Assembly: GCA_031310005.1 (NCBI GenBank)
Contig: CM062379.1
Location: forward strand, 1,178,001 to 1,242,000
Source: Dactylellina haptotyla
Taxonomy: Eukaryota > Ascomycota > Orbiliomycetes > Orbiliales > Orbiliaceae
Reading direction: 5' to 3'
DNA: 64,000 nucleotides
The position numbers and the translations under genes were made by a program. Within the stretch, counting starts at the first letter, position 1, and each line of letters starts with the position of its first letter. Below are positions 61,917 to 64,000 of the stretch, one piece after another. Below the pieces are notes generated by a model, which was given only the letters and a program-made list of their open reading frames with translations, had not been told where the DNA came from and did not search any database.

Positions 61917-63383
61917 CTTGATGGTAGGTTGAGGTTATCAGGTACGTAAATGCGGTTTATGTCGTATAGGAATGAAGACACCGGCTATCCAAGATGACAT
62001 GCGAGACACCTAGATCCAAGAGGAATCGTTAGCTTTTTGGTCAAAAGACTTTCGGACTTGATGTTCAAAGAGCAGACTTACTTCGATGGATATTTTTCAA
62101 CGAAGTATATAGTGCTGCCGAATTAACTGGCTGCTGATATGGTGGGGTAGGATATTGGTTTGTTGGTAGAGAGGTGTTTTAAAGACAGTCTTCGAATTAA
62201 CCACTACAAAAAATCTGCAAACGCTTCCGACAGGTTTTAGTCGGATTCCAAGAGGAATTGCAAAATGATGGTGATGAAAAGGTCCTTGGGTGCAAATGCA
62301 TGAACAATCGTCGTGGACAGAGAAGTCCCCGCTTTTTCTGTGTGGGTTTTTGGGGGTTGGAAGTCGGGTCGCTGTGGAAGAGGACAAGTAAAACGCCCGA
62401 TCCTACTTCCAGTCGGTCTGCTCTCGCGGTGTTTAGTTCGACAGTCAGGGTCCCTGCTGTGAGGAACGGTAGGTTGAGTATCGACAGAGGCTTGCTAGTG
62501 AGCGCAGATGGGGATCTCTTTGGGGGGCGTCTTTCTCTCGCAGGTGGTTGTGATGAAGAAGAAGAGGAGGAGGAAGAAGGGTGCAGGAGGTTGCAGAATC
62601 GATGGAGCGTCTGGGCGAGGGCCAGTTAGCAAGGTGGTTCGTTCGGGTTAGCTCCTCACAAAAAATTTTCTGCTGCGGTGGAAGGCAAAGGAAGAAACAG
62701 CCGTCTGCAACACACACCACGTCCACCCACTCACTCACCTTCCAGATATCGTTACAGAGAACTCGGACTGTCCCTGGCGTTTCCCCCCGTGCGTGAGGAG
62801 CTGAACTCTTATCGTTGTTACCAGTTAGTATCTCGTGTGGCTATTTCGGTGGTCTTTTGCACAGGCGGGGACAGAACAAGGGACGACTGGAGGAGAGGAA
62901 AGAGGAAAAATCGTTTCATGGCCTGCCTGGCAAAGGCGAATCTTATTGTCCGGCGTCTTCACATGGCTTAGTCACTGGTTCCTAGAAATAGCTCCGACCA
63001 GTCGCAGGATTCGAGCCAGGGGCCCGTTTCCGACTGCCCCGACATTTTAGTTGCCATTCCACGCCCGTCCTTGCATATTCTAGAAAGGCGGGCGGTCTTA
63101 ACGGCGGGCTTAACGGCTCCGTTGTTCTGTCCTGCGGAGCTGCTAACCGTGTTGGACCCAAGCGCCCAGCTGCATCCATGGACCTCGGTCAGCTAGCTGG
63201 AACTTGCGCACACCGTCGAGCTACACTTTAAAACAGTCCCGTCGAGCTAAGCCAGGTGAGTAAATAATGGATATTGTATCTGAGATGCTCTAGTCTATAA
63301 ATGGATGCATCCTCTCTCTTGCTATCAATGCTACAGATAAACATGAAAACCGTCAAGTAAATAGCAAAGTGTATGGACCCCCA
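61917..63383. promoter_or_regulatory. upstream region of eIF5 and CLC 3' region
   Basis: About 1.5 kb between two minus-strand genes. The left part is the eIF5 leader with a probable intron (62010-62081). Around 62540-62600 the plus strand is purine-rich (GAA/GAG runs), i.e. a CT-rich tract on the eIF5 coding strand, common in strong fungal promoters. Short frames on both strands have no conserved content. A tRNA-like GATTCGAGCC at about 63007 was checked and lacks the stems. Confidence 0.5.
62010..62081 (-). other. probable 5' UTR intron of eIF5 gene
   Basis: On the minus strand a consensus GTAAGT donor at 62081 is followed by an AGCTAACG branch point and a GGATCTAG acceptor ending at 62010, about 95 bases before the start codon. 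The 72-base size fits other introns here. It lies outside coding sequence, so only splice signals support it. Confidence 0.55.
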
Positions 63384-64000
63384 TCAGCTCGGACTCAGCG
63401 GGTTCCTGTTGCCTATGTCCCCAGAAAATCTATCCCTCGTCGCCTGCACAAGCCTTTTCTCGTCCTTGACCGAATTCAATATAAACCAGGCATCTTTCTT
63501 TGTCATCAGGCCCTGCAGCTGTCCGTGATACGCAAACAAGAGGTATCTCAAACCGAGGTCCTGGAATAATGAGGTTGCCAGCATCAAAGAGCTCCGTGCG
63601 GGTAGCGTTACAGGAGTGTGGTCCATCCACGGCCGCATATCCAGCGAATTCTCCGATACCGTCCCTATTAACGCTGAGCCGCCGAAGTGACACTCTGTCG
63701 TTCGAGGCAGGTCTCGGGCCTTGTCTATAGCATACCGAAGCTCCGTTCTTGAAATATAACCTAGAAGCAGGACATCTCTAGTGTCCGCTACTACCGGGAA
63801 CCCCTTGTATGGTTGCGTGTGTAACAAATCATCTAATGTAATTAGCATGTCGTTTTAAATTTGAAATTCCGCATGTGAACTCACCCAAGGATGCAATAGT
63901 ATGCCCCGTTGCCTCAATCACCATAATATCTTCGAGCCGGGTCATGACTTGAGATACCAGCATGTCGGGTATCGGGTCATCTCGATTATCCAAGAACGGG
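63384..64000 (-). CDS. GEF1: CLC-type chloride channel/transporter, C-terminal CBS part, 5' end outside window
   Basis: Only the cytosolic end is present: exons 64000-63885 and 63832-63384, about 187 residues. The first fragment reads PFLDNRDDPIPDMLVSQVM, the usual link from the channel domain into the first CBS motif. The second contains GFPVVADTRDVLLLGYISR, typical of GEF1/CLC CBS1, and LFQDLGLRYLLFAYHGQLQG with TKKD, typical of CBS2. Fungal GEF1-type proteins exchange chloride in Golgi, endosome or vacuole membranes, with the CBS pair sensing nucleotides. The membrane part lies beyond 64000, so pore residues cannot be checked. The single visible intron is standard (GTGAGT, GCTAATTAC, TTAG) and keeps the frame. 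Which CLC subfamily it is remains uncertain. Confidence 0.85.

Noticed and set aside
62999-63020. tRNA-like T-loop word GATTCGAGCC
   Set aside because: The bases on either side do not form the five-base T stem, and no acceptor stem or A box could be found at the right distance.

Overview
This window is nuclear DNA of a filamentous ascomycete (Pezizomycotina type). Nearly every gene is broken by short introns of about 50-115 bases with GT...AG ends and a CTAAC-like branch point shortly before the acceptor. The products are conserved eukaryotic housekeeping proteins, and gene density is high on both strands. The species cannot be named from the sequence alone. I saw no tRNA, rRNA, transposon, CRISPR array or bacterial-style operon.

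Layout, left to right: the 3' part of a DRS2-type phospholipid flippase (+), TIP41 (+), CBP3/UQCC1 (+), NOC3 (-), TFIIE large subunit TFA1 (+), an ERGIC-53/EMP47 cargo lectin (-), SRP72 (+), NIP7 (-), a small C2H2 zinc-finger protein (+), PUS1-type pseudouridine synthase (+), a giant USP-family deubiquitinase of about 2550 residues (-), SRP receptor beta (+), a coiled-coil protein resembling augmin subunit HAUS3 (-), ribosomal protein eL43 (+), a RING+PHD protein (+), the TORC2 subunit SIN1/AVO1 (-), midasin MDN1 of about 4960 residues (+), translation factor eIF5 (-), and the 3' end of a CLC chloride channel (-). Most neighbours are convergent or divergent pairs. Divergent pairs share 0.6-1.9 kb intergenic regions: NOC3/TFA1, EMP47/SRP72, NIP7/zinc finger, deubiquitinase/SRP receptor, HAUS3-like/eL43 and SIN1/MDN1.

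Functionally the window leans towards ribosome production and protein targeting. NOC3, NIP7, MDN1 and eL43 belong to the 60S subunit and its assembly; eIF5 and PUS1 to translation and RNA modification; SRP72 and SRP receptor beta to co-translational targeting; EMP47 and DRS2 to ER-Golgi traffic. TIP41 and SIN1 both touch TOR signalling. These genes are not an operon, and ordinary synteny is the simplest explanation.

I found no convincing new biological system. The best leads are small: a TATCGATA palindrome recurring in several intergenic regions, with a 13-base version shared between two promoters; a perfect 10-base inverted repeat upstream of the RING/PHD gene; in-frame stop-free introns; very short coding exons; a likely augmin subunit; and an unassigned zinc-finger gene. 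All exon borders were read by eye from splice signals, reading frame and remembered family conservation.
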